Shown: positions 1 through 11,505, numbered from the stretch's first letter. The stretch is DNA of 64,000 nt from Haematococcus lacustris (GCA_030144725.1 JASKMD010000024.1:3215076-3279075), one strand, 5' to 3'. Numbers and translations: made by a program. Notes: a model not told the origin generated them from the sequence alone.

Positions 1-993
1 CTGCCTCCATCTCTCTGGTGGTGTGCACCGCATGGCGCAGCAGCCGGCCCCGGTTGGCTGGATTCTCCACCCAGTCATGATCCACCAGCTCCCCCTCCTC
101 TAGCCCCAGCAGGCCCCGCTGCAATGCCACCTCAGCCTCCATGGCTGCAGACTGCACCACCCCACCCTCCTCCAGCAGCCAGCTGACGTCCAGCCCGCAC
201 ACCATGCGGCGCACTCCCGCTTTGACCAGGCTGGCAGGTGCCCACCAGCCAGCCCCCAGAATCCAAATCTGCGCCGGTGTTCCTCAGTGCCCACCAGGAC
301 CTTAGCCCCAGCCAGGGACACTGACTTCTTGAGCCTGCCAGCGAAGAGCAGCGTGAGCATGTTGCTGAAAGCTGTCTCCAGCTGCTTGCCGACGTGGTCC
401 ACCATGTTGGAGTCTAATAGGTAGCGTGGGATTGCTGCGAGGCGGGCGCGAAGGTCAGGGTGCGCGGCCAGCACGGCAGCCACTGCCGCGTTTGGCTGAG
501 TGTTCGCGCCGTTTCCGGGCAGGCCGCGGCACAGCTGCAGGAACAGGTTCCTGCAGCTCAGGTCCGGGATGGCTGCCTGGGAGACTAGGATGTCTGTGTA
601 CACGGGCTGGCCGTGCAGGCCGAGCGGGTCGGCTATGTAGATGGTAAACAAACCGCGCACGAGTAAGCCCAACAGCAGGCTGGCGAGCACCGCCCGCTCG
701 CTGCAGGCCTCCACTCGTGGCTGCACAGCGTCGGCCAGGAAGGCATCCCAAAGCTCTTGCGGGAGGTGGTCGATGAGGTGGGCTAGCTTACACTTCCTGC
801 CGTGGTATGTGTTGTGACTATCGCGGGCAGCGCGGGCCTCTCCGGAAGCCTTTCTATTGCGCTCCGCTTCGGTTAGGTCTGGCTGTAGTGCCTCGTCGCG
901 GTCCAAAATGTCATCGTCTGGGTCCTCCGGCACTGGCTTAGGCACGGTTCGTCGTTTTCTTAGCCATAGAAAACAAGAACGTGAAGCCATCAC
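1..993 (-). pseudogene. Hypothetical ORF, 5' part, frameshifted; possible Fanzor N-terminal half
   Basis: A reverse-strand frame opens at 993 and reads to about 270. It has an acidic PEDPDDDILDRDEA stretch near residue 22, a hydrophobic segment (LASLLLGLLVRGLF) near residue 105 and a helical MVDHVGKQLETAF...GRLKK block near residue 195. Around 262-275 the frame breaks. The next frame stays open to the window edge with normal-looking protein (ILGAGWWAPASLVKAG, then LVDHDWVENPANRGRLL), so a one-base insertion or two-base deletion would rejoin them. I see no splice-site pair at the break. No catalytic motif lies inside the window because the 3' half is cut off. The helical block resembles N-terminal regions of algal Fanzor proteins, but this is a weak impression; a lineage-specific hypothetical protein is equally possible. 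Confidence 0.4.
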
Positions 994-2482
994 AAATACT
1001 AGGAACTGTTAGTTTTGTTTGTTTTTTATGGGCTCTATTTTTATGGGCTATACCAGTCAAGGATACGATTGCCTTGACAGCACTCCGACATCTGCCGCGA
1101 TGTTGAGCCATATGCTGGGATGCGTTGCGCATGTCCCATTCGCGCACCCGGTGCTAGGGCTTCGCCGTCTGTCGGCGTCCGCCACGGATCAGATGATTGA
1201 CTACGCTCTGCTGCAGATGAAGGTCGGTGAAGTGCATGCAGGTTCATCAGGAAAGGGGTGCCCTGGTGCTCTGACGCAACCGCCTCATACCCTGGCCTTC
1301 GCTGCCAGGGCAAGCACGATCAGGCCGTGGATGTGCTGCGATCAGGCTTGTCCATGTACCCCAATGAAACAGGTGTTGATTGTGCCAGGTAGGCCTGGCA
1401 GGACTCTCATGACAGTACATGCAAGCTCTTGACACTTAATGCAAACTCATGACAATTCATGCAAGCACATCACCAGGGCACACAGGTGCTGAACCAGAGG
1501 AGCATGCAAGAAGCCTTACATGACTCACACCATTTTGAGCCATCAGCTGCTTGGCCACCCTCCTCTCCTAAAAAGACCGGTCGCTAACTGTGAGATGATG
1601 ATGGTTCCTCTACTTACAGTACATCCTCGCCCTTGTGACCTCCCTTCTCGGCAATGGGCAGCTATTCAGATGCAGCTTGTGCCTACATGGGTTACACTCT
1701 AGGCCTCACTGCCTGAGGGCTGTTGAGGAATGATGGAGGTGTGACCAAGTACAGGACGGTTCCTTGGTGGTGCATCAGCCCCATCAGCTCAGGGGTTTCA
1801 TGACCCTCGCAGACTCTTGAGCAGAGGGTCAGGGGTCAGCCTTTCATACCCCATGCATAGGGCCAGGGGTCAGCCTTTTGCACCCCACGCCACAGGGGTG
1901 GTGCCTAATGGCACGGCTGGGGGAAGCCCTGAGCCATACATCTAGGTCTGCAAGGGATAGGCATGAGGAGCAGCAACCAGTGTACAGCGCGGGGTTGGGG
2001 CACGTATGTGAGCCAGTTCAATAGGCTGGGAGGTGCGTGAGGGAGGGAGGGAGCAGGCCAATAGTCAGGGGGGTGGGCCTGGCTGACCTTGCTGCTGCTG
2101 CTGTGTGGTGAACTCAGGCTGCTGCTGGCACTGGCGCGAGTAGAAGCAGACCGCAGCAATTGGGTGAGGCAACCTGCCTTCGGTAGCATCCATGCGGGTG
2201 GCTGATCTGGGGTAGCCTAGTCGGTAGCTGACATGCCATCCAAGGGGGCTGAACGGCTGCTCTGCCCCTGCCACGTCATCTAGCAACACAACGACAGCCA
2301 GCTGCCCACTCTGCTGTACACAGCAATACCAGACAGCTGTGACTTCAGGTCAAACGATCACACCATGGCCTGGAACACCAGCAACAACCTACCTGTCCTG
2401 CCTGCCTGCCTGCCCAGACTTCTCACCACCTGCAGCCGTAGCAATCGCCCCTCTGCTTTCCTGCCTGCCTGCCTGCTTCCAG
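994..2482. other. Intergenic or 5' region without a supported gene
   Basis: No exon chain with splice signals is convincing here. The stretch holds small degenerate tandem repeats: about 20-bp units built on 'ctcatgaca..tcatgcaagc' at about 1403-1467, and two copies of an about 33-bp unit containing 'ggggtcagcctttt/catacccca' at about 1826-1890. Upstream exons of the TPR-like gene that starts in or before this stretch may hide here; I could not identify its start codon. Confidence 0.4.
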
Positions 2483-5400
2483 GGAGCGGCTCATGACAGC
2501 GCCCAGGCCGCCCAGCAGGCTGTGTTGGCAGGGCCAGACCCAGCAGGGCACAGTGGGCTGGCGGTGCACCTGGCGGCTGCCCAGCTGCGCTCCGCCACCT
2601 CACTCGTCAGGGTGGGCAGCAACGATGCAAACAGAGCTGGGGGGCCTAACCCTAACCCAACCCTGACCCTAACCCTAATCCTGACCTCAACCCTAACCCT
2701 AACCCTGACCCTAACCCTAACCCTAACCCCGACCTCAACCCTAACTAAGAGCTCTGTGGCAGTAAGGCATGTGACTCATGTGGTTTGAGCAGATGGGTTA
2801 AACATGGGGGGTGTCAGGGAAAGCGCTGGGCCACCCAGAGAGGCTCTAGGCGCTGTCTGTTGTCTCCTACCCCTACCCCTGCCCCTGCCCCTGCCCCTGC
2901 CCCTGCCCCTGCCCCTGCCCCTGCCCCTGCCCCTGCCCCTGCCCCTGCCCCTGCCCCTGCCCCTGCCCCTGCCCCTGCCCCTGCCCCTGCCCCTGCCCCT
3001 GCCCCTGTCTCATACCACCCTGCTGCCCCTCCCCCAGGGGGCAGACGACACGGCAGTGGCTCAGGCTGTATCCTCAGGCCTCATCATCACGGGCAGCACC
3101 ACCCCCACCAGCCTCTCCTCCCCTGCCACTGCTCCCCCTCCATCCACCCCGCCCCCCTCCCTCCTCCCCTACGCCCTGTCCATCACCCTCAGCACCTGCC
3201 ACGCTACTGCCAGCTGGTCAACCGCACACAAAGCAGCTGCTAAACTGCAGCCACTCCTGCTGCCCAGCCTGGCCTCCTTCACGTCCCGCACCACCCCTTC
3301 TGCCACCTCGGCTGATCAGCAGCAAGCCAACAGCCAGGCCATGGAAGGGAGCCGCCCGACTAGCTCATCACATGCTGTGCACATGGCTTCAGCTTGCTTG
3401 GCTCTGGGGGATTGGCAAGCCGCCCTGAGCAGCCCCCTGCCCCCGCCCTCCTTCACTACAGCAGAGACAGCGGCGGCAGCAGCAGCGGCAGGTGACTCCA
3501 CCCCACCCCTGTCTGTGGGCCCCCTCAGTCCGTCGACGCATCAGGCAGGCAAGGTCAATGGCGATGGCGGTGCGGGCAGCAGCCCAGGCAGTCGGGAAAC
3601 GGAGGGAGGGAGCAGCGGACGGGATGGGTCGGGGGTCAGTGCGGAGGAATGCTACAAGGCAGCCATGGCTTTTGCCAGTGTGCCTGGCGAGCACTTGAGG
3701 TGGGTGTGAGGTGTGAGATGTGTGAAATGAGTGAGATGTGCCGGGTGTGGCAATGTGTTGGTTGTGATGATATAGGGGGCTGCATGAGGTACAGCTGGAG
3801 CAGAAACACATGGGGCATATGCAGCCTGTCATGCTAGTTAGACAGGGTAAGGAGCCAGGCATGCGGCAGGGAAGGGGGTGGTGATGCCTGCATGTAATAG
3901 ACAAGCAGGCAATGTCAGGAGTCCCCACAGCACGGCTTGCTATACCCTATTGATGCCCCGCCCCGCCCCGCCCCGCCCCGCCCCGCCCCGCCCCGCCCCG
4001 CCCCGCCCCGCCCCGCCCCGCCCCGCCCCGCCCCGCCCCGCCCCGCCCCGCCCCGCCCCGCCCCGCCCCGCCCCGCCCCGCCCCGCCCCGCCCCGCCCCG
4101 CCCCGCCTCGCCCCGCCTAACCTTGTCCCCGCCTGCAGGGCTGACGATGCGGGCATCCTTGCGGAGCTGCATGCCGCGGCCCTGCTAGGTCTGGCTCAGC
4201 GGGCAATGAGCAAGCCTGCCGGCAAGGAGGGGTGGGATGAGGCTGAGGAGCTGTTGGGTGCTGGCATCAAGGCAGCGGAAGGTGGGAGCAAAGCACACCT
4301 GTCTGCCGTGCCTCATGCCGGCGCTGTGACCAGCTGCCTACCACCTGCCTACCAGCTACCTACCAGCTGTCAGCCATGCACCACCGGGTTGCTGAGGACA
4401 TCCCCTCTCGTCGACCTCAGGGTGTTGATAGCTGAACGTTGTGACGCCACGTTGGACGTTGTCACGTTGTCATGCCTGCTGCTGCTGCTGCTACCGCTGC
4501 CACTGCGGCCCTCACTGCTGGGGTGTTCTGCTACCCTGGGCTGCAGGGGTGTCCGGGGAGCATCACCCCCGGCTGGTGCCGCTGCTGACCTGCCTGGCGC
4601 ACTGCTACTCCCGTACTGCCCGGGTCACCTTTGCAGAGGGGCTGCTCAGAGAGTGTGTGCGAATTCTGAAGGTCAGGGGACACCCTGACGGCATGAGGGG
4701 CTGAGAGCGCCAGAGGGCCAGGGTGCCAGAGGGCAGTGGGCTAGAGGATGGAGGTCAGAGGGCCACAGGGCCAGAGGTGCTGTGGTGCTGGGGCACTGGG
4801 TTAGCTGTGGGGGGGCTCTCAAGGGGTGAGGATGAGGACGCATGTGCATGGCTGTTGGGGCTGGCCGCTTGGGGCTGAGAGGGGGGGCGTGAGAGGTCTT
4901 GGTGCAGTCAACCCTTATGTGGCTGCCATGGGGCAGCATGCGTACGGCCTGGGGGGCCAGAGAGGGCCAACAACCTGGGGCTGCCTGCCGCTTCTGCACA
5001 ACAACCATCTGCCTCGTCATGTGCTTACATGTGCTGCTACCAGCTTTACCCCTGCTCCCACTACTGCTGTGGCCAGTGGGACTGCTCGACCTGCTCCTGT
5101 GCTGTAGCTCGACCCTCAGCGTGGCCTGGCGCAAGCTCTGGCACCTTCCAAGCGCCTTCTGCATCCCAGCCTGACCGCTCTGCTGGCCTGGCGCTACTGC
5201 CAGCTGCTGGCAGCGCTGCCTAACCGAGGTGAGATTGCGGAAGGGCATCAGCCACCACCGCAGTGTTGACGCGTCATGCGAGTTACAGGTCTGAATTGGA
5301 CCAGCACTGAAAGTTGCATGGCAACGAGTGATGCAGGTTCCGAGGGCGCGTCTTGGAAGCTGCTAGCGGAGTCCGCGTGGCTGGCCGCGGGACCCGTAGC

Positions 5401-5563
5401 GGGTCAACAACCGCAACTCAATGCCGGGGCCAGCGCCAGCATCGCAAGGGTGCTTGGAGCGGAGGGCCAATTGAAAGGCCAGGGCGGGGCTGGCAGCGGC
5501 GTGCTGGCCGGCCTGCTAGCAAGGCGCGCTTTGCCACTGCTGGACCGCGATGATCTGTCGTGA
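2483..5563 (+). CDS. TPR-like helical-repeat protein (six exons seen, start not found)
   Basis: Six exons join in consistent phase: 2483-2611, 3038-3699, 4139-4281, 4547-4671, 5108-5228 and 5337-5563 (TGA), giving about 468 residues. Each intron has GT..AG ends; the acceptors at 3037 and 4138 follow pyrimidine-rich arrays. The second exon has a Pro/Ser/Thr/Ala-rich linker and a Gly/Ser-rich stretch. The C-terminal 170 residues are Ala/Leu-rich helices with TPR-like spacing (SAEECYKAAMAFASVPGEHL, EGWDEAEELLGAGIKAAE, LLTCLAHCYSRT.RVTFAEGL, LLAWRYCQLLAALPNRG). I do not recognise the family; a TPR or other alpha-solenoid scaffold is inferred from the helix pattern only. The 5' end is uncertain because no initiator exon is evident upstream of 2483. 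Confidence 0.55.
2642..2746. repeat. Degenerate CCCTAA (telomere-type) tract in intron
   Basis: About 105 bp of CCCTAA units with CCCTGA, CCTAAT and CCTCAA variants, starting about 30 bp after the donor at 2611 of the TPR-like gene. It is a short interstitial telomere-like sequence, not a chromosome end, since coding exons continue on both sides. Confidence 0.85.
2871..3007. repeat. (CCCCTG)n hexamer array, about 23 units
   Basis: A near-perfect hexamer array ends 30 bp before the exon that starts at 3038. It lies at the 3' end of the intron and probably supplies its pyrimidine tract. Confidence 0.95.
3955..4118. repeat. (CCCCG)n pentamer array, about 32 units
   Basis: A nearly pure pentamer array in the third visible intron of the TPR-like gene, ending about 20 bp before the acceptor at 4138. 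Frames through it read as Pro-Ala-Pro or Gly-Gly-Arg repeats on either strand; these are not genes. Confidence 0.95.
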
Positions 5564-6199
5564 CAGCTGTGTTGCGCTACACATCATTGAAATTTTGCAG
5601 TTTTGCATCACTCAAATCTCAGGCCTGCAGTTTGATCCTCACCCTGCGGCGGACCGGCCGCAAAAGTACACTGTACATGAGAGGCTCCCAATGTTGGGGG
5701 AAAGCAGAAGATCGAGGGCTCGGCAGATCAAGTGCAGCATCTGAGCCAAGGTTGAGCACGTAGGTTTTTCAGGGCTAAGGAATGGTTCAGCAGATGCTTA
5801 GAATCCGTGGCCGACCCTGCATTTCATATTGCTGAACTCACCTCCAAACATTTTAAGCAGCTAGGGGTTGTTCGCCTTCTTATGGAGTAGGGACGCACCT
5901 GCACAACGAATGCTAATGCTGACCAGAGTGTACTAGCCATCGGCCAGGTCACAACCCAGATGGCTGAAATCATCAAGGCCTGCGACAACTTGGTGCCCGC
6001 ACTGATTCCATTAGCCCACAGGACTTGCGCTGAGGCTGCTACAGCTGCGCTTGCCGTGGGCAAGCGGCTGTAGGGGCAGGAGCAGCCCATGCCCAGTCTT
6101 TGCTCCACACCCGCGCAAGCAGCTGCACAGCCTGGGCCAGCCCATGCGCCCTGCCCCCACCATCTCCTAGACCACCACCCATCACAGTCTCAGCTGCAG
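5564..6199 (+). other. Short spacer with an isolated ORF fragment
   Basis: Between the TPR-like stop codon and the next exon chain, a plus-strand frame at about 5898-6072 encodes a helical Ala/Thr-rich peptide (QVTTQMAEIIKACDNL, then TCAEAATAALAVGKRL) ending in TAG. It may be an upstream exon of the following small gene, but the stop codon prevents a clean join. Confidence 0.3.
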
Positions 6200-7285
6200 G
6201 GACTGCTGCACCTACCGGGGCTCTCCATCCTCACCAGGCCTGCCACCAACCTTGTGACCTCACTTGCCGAGAAGCAGCAGCCCATCATGTGAGTGCCCCT
6301 GCTGGATGATGGGCTGACATGGCAAGCCAGCTGTTCAACATCAGCTGCACACTCAGATTGCAGCCTACTCAACCTAGCACCTTGGTGGTAGCACCACTCG
6401 TCACACTCTGGTGTGTGGTGTCATGCAGATACACCACTCGGGAGCAGGACGAGCAGACCATGCCCCCAAGTATGCCCCAGCAACAGCAGGGCTGGGCCAC
6501 CGCAAGGTGCGCTTTTCACTCCTCAGCCCTGACCTGCACCAGCCCTGCCTTGCACCAGCCTTGCCCTGGCTATGGCCCTAGCCTGACCTTCGCTGAACTG
6601 CCCTACCCTTCTTTGGTCCTTTGGTCCTTTGGCTGCAGGGCAATTGCTGCTGAAGTTCTCCAGCAGATACAACAAGTACTCACACTGTTGCGCCTTCACA
6701 CTGTTGGCAAGGTGATGCTACAGTTGTCAACACTGCAAGATGCTGAGGAGTTTGCGCTGCAGCACATCATGCAACCCAGGTAACAAGGGAGGGAGGGGCA
6801 GGGTGAAGGGCAGGGGCAGGGGGTGGGGCTGGGAGTGGGGACAATGGATGAGGCACATGTGAAGCTAAAGGTACACCTGAAGGTACAGCTACCTGCATGC
6901 TACCTGCCCTGCCCTGATGTGCTGCAGGGATCCACGTTGAGTGGTCAGAGACTGCATGTGCATGTGCCCAATGCATGACCCCCGCACCAAGGGGTGTGTG
7001 CATGAGGCCCACCATCACAAAGCCCTTTGTGGCCATGCCCATGTTCGATCAGAATAGGGATGACAACAGAATAGGGATCACTGGGACGATGAGTGCATCA
7101 CCCTTCTGTGCTCATTTGCACCAGACAGCGTGAAGCAGCTGTGCACCTTGGGCAAGAAGCTGAGCGTGAAGATGTTAAACGAGTATTGCAAGGCGGTGGG
7201 GTTGTGTGTGCCAGCCAACACCTTGCGTGCTGACCTACGGTACATGGTACTGGAGCATCTGAATGAGCAGGCAGAGTGGGATTGA
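6200..7285 (+). CDS. Small protein with C-terminal SAP-like helices (start not found)
   Basis: Four exons join in phase: 6200-6288, 6429-6506, 6639-6779 and 7129-7285 (TGA). They encode about 154 residues, with a short Gln-rich linker (MPPSMPQQQQGW) followed by helices (AEVLQQIQQVLTLLRL and LSTLQDAEEFALQHIM). The last 45 residues (SVKQLCTLGKKLSVKMLNEY, then an L-x-A-D-L-R-Y-M-V-L-E-H-L end) have the helix-loop-helix layout of a SAP DNA-binding motif, though the match is degenerate. A TGTAA candidate poly(A) signal sits at 7374-7378, about 90 nt past the stop. I cannot name the gene; a mobile-element-derived ORF is an alternative given the repeat-rich neighbourhood. Confidence 0.4.
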
Positions 7286-7373
7286 GCTGCCTGTGTAAGA
7301 TGACGTTGAAAAATTGGGCTCCATGCGTAAAATGTACCGCAGCGGAGAACTCTGCATCCCGCGTTGTGGGTGT

Positions 7374-7378
7374 TGTAA
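7374..7378 (+). terminator. TGTAA candidate polyadenylation signal
   Basis: TGTAA is the poly(A) signal used in Chlamydomonas and Volvox. This one lies 89 nt after the stop codon of the SAP-like gene. Confidence 0.35.
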
Positions 7379-8205
7379 AGCAGCACTTGAAAGGCCCATT
7401 GCGAAGAACGTAACCGTTCGCGTGCCTGGCAGACTGCCGGTCACCGTGGGTGCCAGCAGCTCGGGCGCGCAGGTGCAAGCGCGACGCAGAAATAAGGCAT
7501 TCCGCGTTAAAATGACAACTCAACTCTCACGAGGCACGCCGCAAAGTCAAATGTCCCTTACGTGGTGGTTCAATGGGAGGGGTGACCAGTGCCATGCGCA
7601 TGATGCGGCAGGAGATGCTCACCCTCGTCACCCTTAGCTGCTACCTGCCAAGCATGTGCATGTGTGTGCGTGGATGGCCAGCCTATGGTGGCCTGTGCCT
7701 TGCTCCAATGTTTTAGTGGGCTAGGCATGTGCATGTGTGTGTGCGGCCCGTGCCTTTTATTGCCTTGCCTTGCCATGCCGTGCCTTGCACTCGTTTTTCA
7801 CTCTCGACTTGTGCATGCTTATGTGCGGATGGCCAAACCAGTTTGGGCCGTAGCTTGTAGCCGCCCGTGGGTAGCCCGACATAAGATTGTTGAAAGGACT
7901 TGGCGCTGCAATTTGACCCGAGAAAAGTCGACTGAACTACTTCAAAACCACCTTCAAGAGTCGAACCCGGTTCGCTATGGTTGTCGCTAGCATGTAACAC
8001 CCCGTGTAACACCCGTGTAGCACCCGTGTAACCTGCATATGTAACAGTTACATGGGACGCTCCCTACATATGTACCTACAAATCAAATTGCCATACATGG
8101 ACGCCACAACTTGCGGGCCCTTTTGTCGCTCTGTAAAGCAATCATCACGCTACACCAGGGGTACATGAGTTAAACGACTAGTTTAGACGTTTAACTGCCT
8201 AAACT
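7379..8205. other. Non-coding stretch with small repeats
   Basis: No supported gene. At about 7990-8035 there are about three copies of an 11-12 bp unit (aacaccc(c)gtgt), directly followed by a near-palindrome 'atgtaacagttacat' at about 8039-8053. Poly-purine and CA-rich patches (gcatgtgcatgtgtgtg) occur at 7650-7745. Confidence 0.4.
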
Positions 8206-8473
8206 GCTCGGTGAACGACGACGTATTTAAGCTAGTTTAATTATGAGTTAACCTGCTGGTTTAGGAATTAAACCAGGAGTTAAACTGAATCAGGCCGGGG
8301 TTTACCGAGGGGCTCGCCAAACCAAGTTTAAGCATGGCAGTCAGTTTAACTGGTAGTTGAACTCCTGTTAAACTCGTTTTAGGCTCGGTGAACGACGACA
8401 CATTTAGGCTAGTTCAATTCTGAGTTAACCTCTTGGTTTAGGATGTAAAGCAGGATTTAAACTGAATCAGGCC
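8206..8473. repeat. Diverged 91-bp direct repeat in AT-rich island
   Basis: Two 91-bp copies, 8206-8296 and 8383-8473, start with gctcggtgaacgacgac and end with aaactgaatcaggcc. They differ at several positions and are 177 bp apart. The island from about 8165 to 8480 is dense in GTTTAA/TTAAAC words and far more AT-rich than its surroundings. No ORF spans it. Confidence 0.8.
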
Positions 8474-8790
8474 ATGGCAGCGGGTTCAACCAGCAGGTAA
8501 ATGACAAGGTCAACTAGCATCGTCATCTCCTAGCCTAGCTTGTATATGACAAGGCACAATCACAAGGCGATCACACGGCTACAGCAAACTCAACGCGCGC
8601 AATGCACCCAGCTGCTCACAGCTGGTCCAAGCTGCCATCAACTAACTGGCGGTTGCCCATGACTGGCTGCTGCTGAATGGCTCCAAAGCTGTTCCAAACT
8701 GCTCCAAAGCTCCAGTGAAGCTTCCCCATACTTCCTGCGGAAAGGGCAAGTCACTACATTGTGTGCCTACCTTCCCCCTCCTACACATAC

Positions 8791-9147
8791 AACAAACATG
8801 TAGCATACGTTCATAACACGATGATACTCTCATCACATGAGTTTGGCTCATGCAATTGGCTCACTCACCCAGGTGATTATGAAGCTTTGTACCTTCTCTT
8901 TCTCTTTGTTGCATCAAGTTTAGCATTGGCACGGTCCTCAGCTGCATGATCAGCACAAGCATTGGCAGCTTCAGTATGACAGTGGCATGGGGGATCTGTT
9001 CAACGTACCCAACAAACATGTAGCATATGGTCATAAGATGGTACGCTCACAACATGAAGGCGGACTCACCCAAAGGGCTATGCAAGTTGGTGCCTTCTCT
9101 TTCTCTTGGTTACACCAAGTTTAGCATTAGGGACCTCAGCTGCATGC
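8791..9147. repeat. Diverged direct repeat, period 220 bp
   Basis: Copies at 8791-8948 and 9011-9147 begin with aacaaacatgtagcata and end with cctcagctgcatg, sharing an internal 'ccttctctttctct' block with indels between copies. The array runs toward the assembly gap and may have more copies inside it. Confidence 0.75.
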
Positions 9148-9337
9148 GGCAGCGGTGGCAACAGCAGTAGCAGCAAAGGCAACAGCAGCAGCGAAGGCAA
9201 TACCAGCATCAGCCATAGCTACAACAGCGATGGCATTGTGGTGTGCGGGCATGGCATGGTTGGAGTGAGCTGGGTTGGCAATAACTACAAGCGCCCGCTC
9301 CATGCTGCCTGCTCTAGGCTGCCCACTCCAGGCTGCC

Positions 9338-9837
9338 NNNNNNNNNNNNNNNNNNNNNNNNNNNNNNNNNNNNNNNNNNNNNNNNNNNNNNNNNNNNNNN
9401 NNNNNNNNNNNNNNNNNNNNNNNNNNNNNNNNNNNNNNNNNNNNNNNNNNNNNNNNNNNNNNNNNNNNNNNNNNNNNNNNNNNNNNNNNNNNNNNNNNNN
9501 NNNNNNNNNNNNNNNNNNNNNNNNNNNNNNNNNNNNNNNNNNNNNNNNNNNNNNNNNNNNNNNNNNNNNNNNNNNNNNNNNNNNNNNNNNNNNNNNNNNN
9601 NNNNNNNNNNNNNNNNNNNNNNNNNNNNNNNNNNNNNNNNNNNNNNNNNNNNNNNNNNNNNNNNNNNNNNNNNNNNNNNNNNNNNNNNNNNNNNNNNNNN
9701 NNNNNNNNNNNNNNNNNNNNNNNNNNNNNNNNNNNNNNNNNNNNNNNNNNNNNNNNNNNNNNNNNNNNNNNNNNNNNNNNNNNNNNNNNNNNNNNNNNNN
9801 NNNNNNNNNNNNNNNNNNNNNNNNNNNNNNNNNNNNN
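9338..9837. other. Assembly gap of 500 N
   Basis: Exactly 500 undetermined bases; the round number suggests a placeholder of unknown true length. Apparent long frames through it are meaningless. Confidence 1.
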
Positions 9838-11068
9838 GCTGCAGCTTAACACTGCCTGGGAGTGAAAGGGCGCATGAGCATAGATCGAGTTGGACCAACT
9901 CAGATCATACCACCACCTTATCAGGTAGGGTTAGGGTCATGGTCACCAGGTAAGCAGGTAAGCACCCCCAGTTTGATCAGATCAGCACAATTACTTTTGA
10001 TTACGTTGTGTACAGTCTCACGGGGTGGGTCCTGCCTCATGCCTCAAGGCAGATGCAGGCATGCAGGGCATGGCTGATGTTTCCTGTCCCAGTGAAACAG
10101 TGCGTGCCGTGTGTTGCTGCTCCCACCCTTGGTGGCACCTCACCAGCACATATTGCCCTGCAGCCAGGCCGTTGCTAGAACAGCTAGCAGGGTTGACCAG
10201 CACCCACGCCTGCTGCTGAGGCAGCTTAGTACCCAGCCCGGGAATCTTCAGCCATTGCAACGAGACAGCGGGAGGGCCCCCTGCAAGGGCCACGTGCATT
10301 GCTTGTGACGGCGCCAGCAATGCCAGCGATGTGGGCTTTGTGCGCGCTCACCCAATGTCGCGCAGACGTCCTCCCACGGCAACGTCGTCGTCGCGCCCAC
10401 ATTGGGCAGCATGCACGTGACGTGCCCAAGGCGTGCTGATGTGTATCGGATATGGGTACGGGTTGGGGATGTGACCGACGCAAAGCGCGATGGCGGCATG
10501 TTAATGACATGCAAGTTTGACCAAGTCAACTGGCTTTCATTTTTGTGTCACGCCTCAAAATCTGTCCCTTGCTACCCTCTTGCTACTACGAGAGTCGCAT
10601 ATTAATGCATACTAACACAAAGCATATCCCTTCTGCGAGTGGTCGACTTTAGAGGCTGGCTAACACCTCCACATCTCAACCAGGGTTGTGACTTTGCGTT
10701 TTTCACTTTTGCATTCTTTCATTCTTGCATGCAATGGATGGAAACTTGAATGCAAGAATGAACTGCCTGAAACTTTGCACACAACCCTCCTCAATATCTG
10801 CCAACCCAATGCAAAAATCAGGATACGATTTGGTGCACCAAATCCACCAAAACCGAAGGTCATCAAGCATACCCATGCATACGTGTGCGAATGCAGCTCC
10901 CATCCATGCATTCTGATCTGGTGAGTTACTTACTGCTGCCTAATGCTCCACTCACCGTTGCTGCCCATGCATGATGCCATGAATTTGCAGCTTCAGCGTT
11001 GCCCATGCAATGCCGCTGTGTCTCAGCTGCCGTGGGCTGCTCCTGGTGCCAAGCGAGCAGCCAGATCC
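9838..11068. other. Accessory DNA without a recognised gene
   Basis: Several frames are open on the reverse strand between 10018 and 10529 (for example HVTCMLPNVGATTTLPWEDV near 10430-10370), but they are short, overlap, and have no convincing splice chain. At 10680-10910 the sequence is AT-richer and shows no repeat or gene that I can support. Confidence 0.3.
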
Positions 11069-11505
11069 TCAGCACTCCTCATTTGGCAGCAGAGCTCCGT
11101 GCTTGTCTTGGAAGATGGGGTCGGTGACAGCGGCCAGGCACAGTGCAGGATGGTGGTCACAGAGCATGCGCTGATCCCACACCTGCTCGAGATCAAATAC
11201 ATCATCTTGGAGCGCTAGTGGGCATGACCTGCACACAACATAACCATGTGATCCAGCCTCACTCCCAAGGAGTAGGAGGGTGAGGGTGGCCAGCAGCCAG
11301 GCAGGCAGCCCTGAGGCCCTCCTAGGTGAGCCAACTACGACCCTAGAGGAGGAACACAATAGTCATGTAAACATGTGATTACCTAGCAACCTGGACAAAC
11401 TTGGCCTCGACTGCCATCAGCCCAAAGTTCACATGGGCAAGATTAACAGCATCAGCGTGAAGGGCTTCCACTAGCTTGGCAACAGGCGCTATAGTGCCCA
11501 CAATT
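11069..11505 (-). pseudogene. hAT-like transposase C-terminal remnant
   Basis: Two reverse-strand exons join in phase 2: about 11505-11383 (donor gtaatc) and 11229-11069 (acceptor gtgtgcag), ending in TGA. The peptide reads IVGTIAPVAKLVEALHADA, then FGLMAVEAKFVQVAR, then DVFDLEQVWDQRM...LCLAAVTDPIF. The pattern of a conserved W with basic residues followed by a 'hxLAAhxxP' segment resembles the C-terminal part of hAT or DUF659-type transposases. An in-frame TGA lies directly before IVGTI, so the unit looks inactive. The family call is tentative. Further open stretches on the same strand up to about 12600, including a His-rich run at about 12420-12480, could be upstream parts. Confidence 0.38.

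Noticed and set aside
3955..4118. Proline-rich cell-wall protein from the CCCCG array
   Set aside because: The array is intronic; exons on both sides join in phase without it, and the frame has no independent start or stop context.
7900..7995. Reverse-strand tRNA suggested by gggttcgactc
   Set aside because: No matching T-stem or cloverleaf could be folded by hand.
9106..9898. ORFs spanning the N run
   Set aside because: They consist mostly of undetermined bases.
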